37,187 nt of DNA from Gammaproteobacteria bacterium AqS3 (lineage in GTDB: Bacteria > Pseudomonadota > Gammaproteobacteria > MEIF01 > AqS3). Of the stretch, positions 8,003 through 15,903 are shown in pieces. Position 1 is the stretch's first letter. Every line of letters starts with the position of its first letter. The translations under genes and the position numbers were made by a program. The notes beneath the pieces are model-generated. The model was not told the DNA's origin, did no database searches, and saw only the letters and a program-made list of their open reading frames with translations. The stretch is taken from positions 1 through 37,187 of the forward strand of contig MEIF01000020.1 of the NCBI GenBank assembly GCA_001750645.1. The letters are read 5' to 3'.

Positions 8003-8894
8003 GGTTATTGACCATACTGTTTTGCATGAAGAGCAGAAAAAGCTGCTGGCCGAAAAAGGCGGTGATTATCAGAAGGAGTTTTTGGATGCGGCTTTGGACA
8101 ATGACAAGTTCTGTGAGTTGATCAAGGGTTGGGGTTTTATTGAGGGTGAGACGCCCAAAGTTCCGGAGACGACATGGAGTGACAATGAATTGCTCAACCC
8201 TACTTATCAAACCGAGGAAATCATCGCTGAAACTTGGGCGGATTTGAAATTTCGAGAAGCAGCGCGCCCCGGAACTTGGTTTTCCATTCACGTGGAAATG
8301 ATTGAACGAGGAAAGATTGAAAAAAGCTCGCACTTTGCCGGTTCAACGAATGGGACGAAAGAATCCGGTCATGATCGTATTCAGAAGGCTTTGAAATCGA
8401 AGGCCAACTCCCCCAAAGAGGTTGATGACCGAGTCCGAGACGTTCTGCGCCGCATGGGCGGCGTTACGCTGCGGGGTGCAAGAACAACCTATGAAAACTG
8501 CCCAACAGCGAGAACATGGTGGTGCCATCAATATGCAAAGGAGGCTCAGAGGTTGTTTTCAGATTCGACCCAAGATGTTGAAAACCTCTCCAACACATTG
8601 AAAAAGGCTTCCGGTTTCTGGGCGGTATTGATCACATCCATGACCAGCTCATTGACGGTGATCGGCGAGCCCGGGATTCGCTCGAGCCTGATTCAGTTTC
8701 GCAACAGTTTGGAGGATGGGGGTGTTAACTCTGAGTTGGATTCTGATCAAATTAAAAATTTGATACGCAGGGTCGGGCGCAGAGCTGTTGTCCAGGCATT
8801 GGGCGCTCTGGAACCCCAGCAGGTTTTGCAAATTATCAGAGATGAAATCGCTCCGCAGATTCCCCCCAAAAAGAAAAAGCAGTTGAACAAATGA
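7995..8894 (+). CDS. Unassigned island protein (third gene)
   Basis: A 299-residue protein of unrecognised family. The ATG at 7995 overlaps the preceding gene by 8 bases and the RBS is weak, so expression likely depends on coupling; a GTG at 7983 is a possible alternative. The N-terminal part is acidic and helical. The middle has ESGHDRIQKALKSK and the Arg-rich VDDRVRDVLRRMGG. ARTWWCHQYAKEA carries a paired Trp, and the C-terminus ends in a Lys tail (PPKKKKQLNK) that could contact DNA. No catalytic motif is evident. Its base composition is visibly lower in GC than the two genes that follow. It ends in an ATGA overlap with the PAPS-reductase-like gene. Confidence 0.75.
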   Translation: MIRVIDHTVLHEEQKKLLAEKGGDYQKEFLDAALDNDKFCELIKGWGFIEGETPKVPETTWSDNELLNPTYQTEEIIAETWADLKFREAARPGTWFSIHVEMIERGKIEKSSHFAGSTNGTKESGHDRIQKALKSKANSPKEVDDRVRDVLRRMGGVTLRGARTTYENCPTARTWWCHQYAKEAQRLFSDSTQDVENLSNTLKKASGFWAVLITSMTSSLTVIGEPGIRSSLIQFRNSLEDGGVNSELDSDQIKNLIRRVGRRAVVQALGALEPQQVLQIIRDEIAPQIPPKKKKQLNK

Positions 8895-10243
8895 GCCCCT
8901 TCAAAACCCCAAAACTAAAGGGCATTGAGCGGGAATATCGCAGGCTTCCTCGCGTCGTCAAATTCTCCGGCGGGCGCTCCAGCGGCATGATGCTGATCGC
9001 CCTGCTTGAGCAGGGGCTGCTGAAGGCCGAGCGGGGTGATGTCGTCGTCTTCAACAACACCTCGGCCGAGCATCCCGCCACTTATGAGTTCGTCCGCAAA
9101 TGCACCGAGCTCGCCGAAAGGCAGTACGGCATTCCGTTCTTCTGGACCGAATACGCCTCCTACGAGGACTGCGCGCAGGGAATCTGGAAACGGCAGATCA
9201 CCTATCGCCTGGTCAACACCCAACCCTATGACGCTGAGAAAAATCCCGACGGCTACCGCTGGGGCGGCGAAGTGTTTGAGGAAATGGTCAGCCAGCAGGG
9301 GTTCCTGCCCAATCGCCACACGCGCAACTGCACGACTTCGCTTAAGCTGGGTGTCACCACCAGCTTTTTGTCGGAGTGGTTTGCGGCCAAGCGGGAGACG
9401 CTGAGGCGCGGCCATCACTACCCGACATCGCAGATCGACTTCGACGATATTTTTGCCATGCACCTGAAATCCAGAGGCAAATTCACCCGCGAGGAGCTGC
9501 AAAAAAGAAAGGCCTATTCGCTCGAGCGCGATCTGTTTCGTCCTGTGCAAAAATACTCGGACTTTTCTCGAGTCGGTTCAGCCCCTATGATTCGGGCGCT
9601 GGGAGACAAGAATCCGGGAATGATGACGAGGCAAATGCGGGGCGAGGCGGCCTTTCGGTTCGTCAGCATCATGGGGCTGCGGGCCGATGAGCCCCGGCGG
9701 GTGGCCCGGGTCAAGGATCGCAACGATCTGGATTTTGACGACCCCGAGCGCCGCAGCACGGGCATGTGCGACGGCGAGGTGATATGGACGCCGCTGGCGG
9801 ACAGCGACATCACCAAGCAAAAAGTGCGGGACTTTTGGGCGCAGCACCCAAAGCTCGACCTGAAGCTGCCCGACGAGGCCAACCTGTCCAACTGCGTCTA
9901 CTGCTTCATGAAGGGCACCAATGCCCTGAAAAATATTGTCGGCAGCCGGCAGAAAATAGACAAAAAACTGCCGCAGAGAATCAAAAGCGTCGACCAGACG
10001 CCCTCGGACATCAGCTGGTGGATCAGCCTTGAAAACAAATACCAGCGCACCGCCGAAAAACGCTATTCCGGCAGGGGGCGGCCGAGCACGAAAAAAATGG
10101 TCTTCGGCTTCTGGGGCGGATACGAGCAAAAGCACGGCGACGCCCAATCCAAGGCGGCGGTGAATTACCAGACCATCTATCAGGGCAGCGAGATGTTCGA
10201 TCCCGATGGGATTGATGCGCGCCCCTGCGACTGCACGGATTGA
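8891..10243 (+). CDS. PAPS reductase/DndC-SspD-like ATP-pyrophosphatase
   Basis: A 450-residue enzyme with the PP-loop ATP-pyrophosphatase fold of PAPS reductases, DndC and SspD. The PP motif is KFSGGRSSG (24-32), followed by VVVFNNTSAEHPATYEFV (51-68), the typical second strand and helix of PAPS reductases. Cysteines suited to an iron-sulfur cluster or sulfur relay are C147 (RNCTTSLK), C335 and C338 (NCVYCF), and C446 and C448 at the very C-terminus (CDC). It lacks the ECGLH active-site tail of assimilatory CysH and is much longer than CysH. In Dnd/Ssp systems the homologue activates the DNA phosphate with ATP and inserts sulfur. The ATGA overlap with the gene upstream and the desulfurase downstream support that role. 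The exact target (DNA or another nucleic acid) is inferred. Confidence 0.8.
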   Translation: MSPFKTPKLKGIEREYRRLPRVVKFSGGRSSGMMLIALLEQGLLKAERGDVVVFNNTSAEHPATYEFVRKCTELAERQYGIPFFWTEYASYEDCAQGIWKRQITYRLVNTQPYDAEKNPDGYRWGGEVFEEMVSQQGFLPNRHTRNCTTSLKLGVTTSFLSEWFAAKRETLRRGHHYPTSQIDFDDIFAMHLKSRGKFTREELQKRKAYSLERDLFRPVQKYSDFSRVGSAPMIRALGDKNPGMMTRQMRGEAAFRFVSIMGLRADEPRRVARVKDRNDLDFDDPERRSTGMCDGEVIWTPLADSDITKQKVRDFWAQHPKLDLKLPDEANLSNCVYCFMKGTNALKNIVGSRQKIDKKLPQRIKSVDQTPSDISWWISLENKYQRTAEKRYSGRGRPSTKKMVFGFWGGYEQKHGDAQSKAAVNYQTIYQGSEMFDPDGIDARPCDCTD

Positions 10244-10253
10244 GGGGCGCGGG

Positions 10254-11411
10254 ATGTCGCTGAAGCGGTCGATATATCTCGACTATCAAGCCTCAACGCC
10301 GCTGGACCCTCGCGTCAAAAAAGCGATGGCCCCGTATATGGACGACCTGTTCGCCAACCCGCACGCCAACACCTACCTGGCCGGAATCGACGCCGGCAAT
10401 GCCGTCAGGGACGCCCGCAGAAAAGTAGCCTCCTCGATTGGCGTCACTCCGGCCTCGATAATTTTCACATCGGGCGCCACCGAGGCCAATAACCTGGCGA
10501 TTTTCGGCGTCGCCCGGGCCGCATCCCCGAAGAGAAAAAAAGTCATCACGCTCGCCAGCGAGCACAAATCGGTTCTGGAGCCGGTGCTCGCCCTCAGAAG
10601 AGAGAGATTCGAGGTCTTGGTGCTGCCGGTCGGCCGATCGGGGTTGGTCGACTTGGAAAAACTCAAAGAGGCGGTCGGCAGAACCACGCTGCTGGTCTCG
10701 GTGATGCACGTCAACAACGAGACCGGCGTGGTGCAGCCGCTGGCCGACATCGCCCGAATATGCCGCAAGGCCGGGGCGCTGTTCCACAGCGACTGTGCGC
10801 AAACGCTGGGCAGGCTGCCGCTGCGCGTCCCCAAGATCGGAGCCGACCTGGTCACGCTGTCCAGCCACAAGTGCTGCGGCCCCAAGGGCATTGGCGCTCT
10901 GTATGTTCGGCGCGAGCCCAGAGTGCCGATTGAGCCGATTTTGCTGGGCGGGGGGCAGGAGAGGGGGCTGCGCTCGGGCACGCTGCCCGTGCCGCTGTGC
11001 GTCGGCTTCGGCGAAGCCTGCCGCATTGCCAAGGACGACATCAAAAAGGACATGAAGCGCATATCCAAACTGGAGGGGCTGCTGATCGAGGGGATTCGCC
11101 AGGCGCACCCGGGAGTTCAATTCAATGGCAGCGAAGACAGCCGGGCGCCGGGCAGCTTCAGCATTCGCTTGGACGGTGCGCTCAGCGAACAATATCTGTA
11201 TGCGTTTGAACCGCTGCAGATCTCGACCGGTTCGGCCTGCGCATCGACCGACACCCGGATATCCAGCGTGCTCAGGGCTTACGGCCTCAGCAAGGTTCAG
11301 GCCATCTGCTCGCTGCGCTTCGGCATCGGACGCTTCACCACAGAAGAGGAAATCCGCACCGCGGTTTCCATCATCAACAAGGGCACAAAGAGACTGGGAG
11401 TGGGGAGATGA
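10254..11411 (+). CDS. Cysteine desulfurase, IscS/DndA/SspA-like
   Basis: A 385-residue class V PLP enzyme that removes sulfur from cysteine and carries it as a persulfide. Signatures are YLDYQASTPLDP (8-19), SGATEANN (73-80), HSDCAQ (178-183), the PLP lysine K206 in SSHKCCGPKG, and the catalytic Cys329 in STGSACAS. ATG 10254 is preceded by GAGGGG at six bases; longer in-frame starts would run back into the PAPS-reductase-like gene. No iscR, iscU or other iron-sulfur genes lie nearby, so this is a dedicated sulfur donor for the operon rather than the housekeeping copy, as DndA/SspA are. Two extra cysteines directly follow the PLP lysine. It ends in an ATGA overlap with the DUF262-HNH gene. 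Confidence 0.9.
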   Translation: MSLKRSIYLDYQASTPLDPRVKKAMAPYMDDLFANPHANTYLAGIDAGNAVRDARRKVASSIGVTPASIIFTSGATEANNLAIFGVARAASPKRKKVITLASEHKSVLEPVLALRRERFEVLVLPVGRSGLVDLEKLKEAVGRTTLLVSVMHVNNETGVVQPLADIARICRKAGALFHSDCAQTLGRLPLRVPKIGADLVTLSSHKCCGPKGIGALYVRREPRVPIEPILLGGGQERGLRSGTLPVPLCVGFGEACRIAKDDIKKDMKRISKLEGLLIEGIRQAHPGVQFNGSEDSRAPGSFSIRLDGALSEQYLYAFEPLQISTGSACASTDTRISSVLRAYGLSKVQAICSLRFGIGRFTTEEEIRTAVSIINKGTKRLGVGR

Positions 11412-13246
11412 GTGACGCTCAGACAGGGGAAAATGGGGGTGAGCCAGAAAATAGGAAGGTTTGGCAGTGGATGGAGGCTATCCAGAATGGAAAGATAGCA
11501 CTGCCCAGATTTCAGAGGGGAATTGTTTGGAAAGATCAGAATGTATGTGATCTGTTTACAGCTCTTGTCAAAAAAAGACCAGTTGGAACTTTATTGATGC
11601 TTCAATATCAGGAAATATATGGAATTTTTGATCCTAAAGTAATTGAAACATTTTCTGAAAAACCTGCACAAGATCAATATGAATTTTTAATCTTAGATGG
11701 CCAGCAAAGGTTGACAGCTCTTTGGAAGGCTTTGAATAACAGTTTGGCAAATGAAGGAAATGAAATAAAAAAGAAAGTTTTTCTGGAAATTCAGGATCCA
11801 CGAGATTCTGACTTTAAAATAAAAGTAAATGAAGTGGTTATGAAAAAAGGCAATGATTTAAAAAATATATTAAATCTTTCTGAGGCTCAATTGGTGGTAG
11901 AAAATAAACTAGTTCCGGTTGACCTGCTTCTTGACGATAGTGAAAAGGGAAGGCAACGCAGAGAGCAATGGTGTAAGAAAGTTTATAGAACTTCAGATCC
12001 CATGATTTGTTTTCGTGATAGCCTGAATGTGATAGCATCTGATTTCAATCAAAGAGATATTTCGTTTTATAAATTGCCTGAAAATGTATCCCCTTCTGAG
12101 GCAATAGAGACTTTTATTAAGATAAACACATCTGTTGTGAAAATGAATGATCTTGATGTGGCAATTGCTTCAGTAGAAGGGTTAAAAATTGATCGAAAGG
12201 ATAACTTGAAATTTAGGGATCAAGTTGAGTGTCTTAGTGAAGGCGTAATAGGATCATTCTTTTCCGGTAATAGACGAGAAAACAATGAGGACAGATCTCT
12301 TCAGAATTTGATTTTTAAAATCTCATGCCTTTTGACATATAGACTAAAGGGTGGGAATGTTTACCCTCCTTCTCAAGGAAATTATAAAGAACCAGAAGTA
12401 GTAAAAACAGTTATTGATTCTTGGGGGAAAATTATTAAAGGATTGGAATATTCTATTGAATTTTTGAAAAGTGAAAATATTTTTGATAGTAAGAAGCTGC
12501 CATCAGAAGTTCCCTTGAGAGTTCTGCCTGCATTAAGTGCTGATATGGAGTTGTATAAGGTTACAGATTCAAGTGTAAAACTAGGGATAGATCAATTATT
12601 TCGGAAATATATTTGGAGAAGTTTTGTTACATCAAGATACAACAAAAGTGCAGACTCCCGCCTGCGCGATGATTACATGTTGTTACGAGAGCACCTTGAG
12701 AAAATTTGTTCTAAACAGCCTTTGAATATAGTCCGATCCCCGGTCTTTAAAAAGGGGAATTACTCCTTGCCTAGAGAATCTAAGTTATCCAACTTGAAGC
12801 GCCCTTTGGAATTGTCCAGAAGCGACAAATTATTTAAATCATTAATGGTTATTAGTTTGAAGAAGGGAGGGCTTGATTTTGTATCAGAACGATCGGCCTC
12901 CAATGCCAGCAAACTTGATTATCATCATTTATTCCCCCAAAAAATGCTGCATGATGAAGAAAGGGCGGAAAAAGAAATTAATCACCCCTTGAACTATGCT
13001 CTAATAAGCTCGAATTCAAATAATAAAATAGGAGCAAATAACCCTAGAAAATATTTGCGAAGCATGATCAAGCCTTCTTCCACTGAGGCGGATGTCAGAA
13101 AACGAATTGAATCGCATTTAATTCCTTACGATGAGTTGAATGTGAGCGATGGGAGAGATGGTCGATATGCAGCATTTATAAAAGCTAGGGCGGAGTTGTT
13201 TATAGATGCTATTAAGCAGTTATGTGACGGAAAAAGATATCCTTAA
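11408..13246 (+). CDS. DUF262-HNH protein, SspE/GmrSD-like restriction effector
   Basis: A 612-residue protein. The N-terminal DUF262 domain has the signature LPRFQRGIVW (32-41) and the DGQQR motif (97-101) in EFLILDGQQRLTALW. This domain forms a ParB-like NTPase in GmrS and SspE. The C-terminal part carries a DUF1524/HNH-type nuclease motif, YHHLFPQ (505-511) with asparagines at N529, N536, N538 and N539. In Ssp systems SspE senses phosphorothioated DNA through the DUF262 domain and nicks DNA of invading phage. The gene overlaps the desulfurase by ATGA, so it belongs to the operon. Its base composition is roughly 35-40% GC by eye, far below its neighbours, with AT-ending codons throughout. 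That points to a separate, recent origin. Confidence 0.8.
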   Translation: MSDAQTGENGGEPENRKVWQWMEAIQNGKIALPRFQRGIVWKDQNVCDLFTALVKKRPVGTLLMLQYQEIYGIFDPKVIETFSEKPAQDQYEFLILDGQQRLTALWKALNNSLANEGNEIKKKVFLEIQDPRDSDFKIKVNEVVMKKGNDLKNILNLSEAQLVVENKLVPVDLLLDDSEKGRQRREQWCKKVYRTSDPMICFRDSLNVIASDFNQRDISFYKLPENVSPSEAIETFIKINTSVVKMNDLDVAIASVEGLKIDRKDNLKFRDQVECLSEGVIGSFFSGNRRENNEDRSLQNLIFKISCLLTYRLKGGNVYPPSQGNYKEPEVVKTVIDSWGKIIKGLEYSIEFLKSENIFDSKKLPSEVPLRVLPALSADMELYKVTDSSVKLGIDQLFRKYIWRSFVTSRYNKSADSRLRDDYMLLREHLEKICSKQPLNIVRSPVFKKGNYSLPRESKLSNLKRPLELSRSDKLFKSLMVISLKKGGLDFVSERSASNASKLDYHHLFPQKMLHDEERAEKEINHPLNYALISSNSNNKIGANNPRKYLRSMIKPSSTEADVRKRIESHLIPYDELNVSDGRDGRYAAFIKARAELFIDAIKQLCDGKRYP

Positions 13247-13280
13247 CTGCTTGTCGGCGATATTGAAAAACCAATAAAAC

Positions 13281-13934
13281 TCAGTCCACCCCAAAGTCAT
13301 AAAAATTCCCAACGTAGGCGCTGCCCCGGCGCACGGCAAACACCAGCGCGTATTCCTTCTCGGGGGCGAGGGCTTCCTTCGGAGTTAGCCGGTACAGCTT
13401 GTGTCTTTTCGGCGCTGGTCGGGCGCTTTTTTTCACTTCGACCAGTTCGCTCGGCACCATGAATTTCCGCTTGATTCCGGTCTTGAGCGAGTAGTATCCC
13501 GAGCCCAGGCTGACCTCGCGGCGGTTGCGCTTCATGTCAAGCTCGATCAGGAAGACATAACTCTCCGGCTGGACTTTCTCCGGAACGGCGACCAGGAATG
13601 AGGGAGTGGACGAATCCACCCGGGTCTTGGCTGTCTTGCCGGGAAACATCATGTAGTTGTTGCCCTCTTCGGCGTAGTCATAGACTGGAATGTTGAAGAG
13701 CATTTCTCGAACCGGCTTGCCTCTGTCTTCCAGCAGCACGGGCTGGGTTGAGAACATTTTTCTTCCGCTGCGGCGAGTTTTTTCGCAGGAGGCTTTGATC
13801 GCATCCTGGGTCATGCCCTGCTGGGACATCTTGAGCACCTCCTCAACCGAACACTTGGCCGAGGCATACGATGGCAAGAGCAGCAGGAGGCCAGAGACTG
13901 CCAGCAACCTGGCCCCATTGACGAATTTAGACAT
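13281..13934 (-). CDS. Exported protein of unknown function
   Basis: A 217-residue protein with a clear signal peptide: a short positive start, MSKFVNGAR, then LLAVSGLLLLLPSYASA, with likely cleavage before KCSVEEV. The first mature residues include a Cys, but there is no lipobox. The rest is beta-rich and basic (YVFLIELDMKRNRREVSLGSGYYSL; VEVKKSARPAPKRHKLYRL) and I do not recognise the family. ATG 13934 has a good GGGAG RBS; the open frame upstream to 14069 lacks one. It lies 139 bases downstream of the HNH gene on the same strand and is convergent with the DUF262-HNH gene. A role in the defence system is not indicated by anything except position. Confidence 0.7.
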   Translation of the reverse strand: MSKFVNGARLLAVSGLLLLLPSYASAKCSVEEVLKMSQQGMTQDAIKASCEKTRRSGRKMFSTQPVLLEDRGKPVREMLFNIPVYDYAEEGNNYMMFPGKTAKTRVDSSTPSFLVAVPEKVQPESYVFLIELDMKRNRREVSLGSGYYSLKTGIKRKFMVPSELVEVKKSARPAPKRHKLYRLTPKEALAPEKEYALVFAVRRGSAYVGNFYDFGVD

Positions 13935-14073
13935 GACGTGTTCTCCCTCTGAATTAAGCGCCCAACGGCCGTGTGCGGCGCATTGTGCAGGAAAAATGGG
14001 CGGGTTTTGGGCATCAAACTCCTCGACGGTTTTTCTGCCTTTTGAGTCTTGGTTTGCGGGGGTCATCACTCAA

Positions 14074-14985
14074 TCAACCCTTGAAAACCTGTCTCCGATG
14101 CCAAGCCAAATATTCCGGCTGCGGGTGATGCTCGCTTTTTCGCGGCAGGTGGATTTCCTGGCTTTCATACTGGTAAAAGTGCTGTTCTTTGGTCTTGCGG
14201 TCGCCGCCGAGTTGTTCGGAGACCAGCACCTTCATATCGTTGTCAATGGCGAGGGCGCCTCGGTCAAAGGCTTTGTGATGCAGGGTACACAGCGCCAGCC
14301 CATTGCTGATGACGCTTGGGCCTTTGTAGGCATGCCATTGGATATGAGCGGCCTCCACCGCCAGGACGGCATCGTCCAGGCGAGCGTAAAAATCACAGAT
14401 GGCGCAGCTGGAACCATAAGCGCGCAGAACGTTTCTGCGGAAATTCGGGTCGCGGCCCGTGCGAGAGGGCTGTCTCTCTTCGGTGTTTAATTGATCCAGT
14501 CCGACTGCTTCGAGAATATCGTCGTGCATGCTTCCCGGGAACTCTTTGTTGAGCAGCGTCTGTGCGGTTTTCAGTATCAGCTTGGGGTTGCCGAGAAGTT
14601 TGTCATAGACGGGCTGGGTAAAGCCGCCTTTGGCATTGTGGCGCTCCAGAACAGAATGCTCTCGGATCTGCATCAGATCGCTGCCCATCTTCTGCATATC
14701 TTCGATTTCCCATATCTTGTTGGTTACCAAATGTGTGAATGGATAACCGATGAGATTATTTGTTTTCGAGCGAGAGCCGAAATTTTGCAGCAGCTTAATG
14801 CCTTGTTTTCTGATTTTTTTATACGACAAAAAACGGGGTTTGTCGCGGGCAACATGGCCGAGAGCCATCAGCACCATCAGGGGCTTGTGAGGCGATCGCC
14901 TGCCTTTTGACCGGTTGACGAATTTCAGATTGCCGAGTTTCTCAATGATCTCCGCATCGGTTGGATTGTGGTTTATTGGTGCCAT
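14074..14985 (-). CDS. HNH endonuclease with sulfur-binding-like N-terminal domain (paralog 1)
   Basis: A 303-residue nuclease. The N-terminal half (about 15-100) has RSPHKPLMVLMALGHVA and PFTHLVTNKIWEI, matching the pattern I associate with the DNA sulfur-binding domain (SBD) of ScoMcrA/SprMcrA-like phosphorothioate-dependent restriction enzymes. The C-terminal half is a zinc-stabilised HNH domain: C194 and C197, the AAHIQWH histidine H214, N228 in SNGLALC, C233, H236/H237 and FDRG (240-243). The active-site set is complete. It is the third gene of a minus-strand operon and starts 7 bases after paralog 2. Large blocks are identical to paralog 2, so the two come from a tandem duplication. Confidence 0.8.
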   Translation of the reverse strand: MAPINHNPTDAEIIEKLGNLKFVNRSKGRRSPHKPLMVLMALGHVARDKPRFLSYKKIRKQGIKLLQNFGSRSKTNNLIGYPFTHLVTNKIWEIEDMQKMGSDLMQIREHSVLERHNAKGGFTQPVYDKLLGNPKLILKTAQTLLNKEFPGSMHDDILEAVGLDQLNTEERQPSRTGRDPNFRRNVLRAYGSSCAICDFYARLDDAVLAVEAAHIQWHAYKGPSVISNGLALCTLHHKAFDRGALAIDNDMKVLVSEQLGGDRKTKEQHFYQYESQEIHLPRKSEHHPQPEYLAWHRRQVFKG

Positions 14986-14992
14986 TTTTCAA

Positions 14993-15901
14993 TCAACCCT
15001 TGTATACCTGCTCTCGGTGCCACTGAAGATATTCAGGCAGAGGGTGGTTTATTTTCTTGCGGGGCAGGTGGATTTCTTGATCTTCATATTGGTGGAAGTG
15101 CTGCTCTTGAGTTTTCCGACCGCCGCTGAGTTGTTCTGATATCAGCACCTTCATGTTGTCATCAATGGCGATGGCGCCCCGATCAAAAGCTTTGTGATGC
15201 AGGATACACAGTGCCAATCCATTGCCAATCTCGCTGGGCCCGTTATAGGCATGCCACTGGATGTGGGCGGCCTCCACTCCCAAAACGACATCATCAAGAC
15301 GAAGATAATAATCACAGATGGCGCAGCGCGACTCGTAGGCAAGCATTACCTTGTTGCGGAAATTTGGATCGCGGGCCATGCGCGGCAACTGAGTCTTTGA
15401 GGTGATTAATTGATCCAGCCCCACGGCCTTGAGAATATCGTCGTGCATGCTATCAGGGAATTCTTTGTTGAGCAGCGTTTGCGCGGTTTTCAATATCAGA
15501 TCATGGTCGCCACAGAGTTTGTTGTAGATAGGCTGGGAAAAGCCGGCGTGGGCGTCATGGCGTTTCAGGACGGCATGGTCTCGTATTTTCATCAGGTCGG
15601 TGCCGATGCGCTCCATATTTTCTATTTCCCAAACCTTATTCGTTACCAAGTGTGTGAAGGGCAGGGCGGGGTCTGGCTTTTTGGCTTTCGGGCCAAATTT
15701 TCGGATTAACTTCTCGCCTTCCGCACGAATATTCACATACGATAAAAAGCGGGGTTCTTTGTGAGCGACTTTGCCAAGAGCCAGCAGCACCATCAAGGGT
15801 TTGTGAGGTGAGCGATTGCCCCCTGATCGATTGACAAATTTCAGATTGCCGAGTTTCTCAATGATCTCTGCATCGGTTATGCCATTATTCGGCGGAAGCA
15901 T
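14993..15901 (-). CDS. HNH endonuclease with sulfur-binding-like N-terminal domain (paralog 2)
   Basis: A 302-residue close paralog of the downstream nuclease. It shares LGNLKFVNRS (18-27), SPHKPLMVL (31-39), THLVTNK (83-89) and QTLLNKEFP (141-149). The HNH ligands are all present: C193, C196, H213 (AAHIQWH), N227, C232, H235/H236 and FDRG. ATG 15901 lies 2 bases after the stop of paralog 3, with AAAGGGG as RBS inside that gene; the upstream in-frame start at 15937 would overlap paralog 3 and has less support. Differences from paralog 1 cluster in the segment between the SBD-like and HNH domains and in surface loops, as expected if recognition has diverged. Confidence 0.8.
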   Translation of the reverse strand: MLPPNNGITDAEIIEKLGNLKFVNRSGGNRSPHKPLMVLLALGKVAHKEPRFLSYVNIRAEGEKLIRKFGPKAKKPDPALPFTHLVTNKVWEIENMERIGTDLMKIRDHAVLKRHDAHAGFSQPIYNKLCGDHDLILKTAQTLLNKEFPDSMHDDILKAVGLDQLITSKTQLPRMARDPNFRNKVMLAYESRCAICDYYLRLDDVVLGVEAAHIQWHAYNGPSEIGNGLALCILHHKAFDRGAIAIDDNMKVLISEQLSGGRKTQEQHFHQYEDQEIHLPRKKINHPLPEYLQWHREQVYKG

Positions 15902-15903
15902 CT

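Noticed and set aside
8891-10243. Assimilatory PAPS/APS reductase (CysH)
   Set aside because: The protein is much longer than CysH, lacks the ECGLH tail, and has no cys assimilation genes nearby. A DndC/SspD-like role fits better.
10254-11411. Housekeeping IscS
   Set aside because: There are no isc/suf neighbours, and the gene is locked between the PAPS-reductase-like and DUF262-HNH genes by a 10-base gap and an ATGA overlap.
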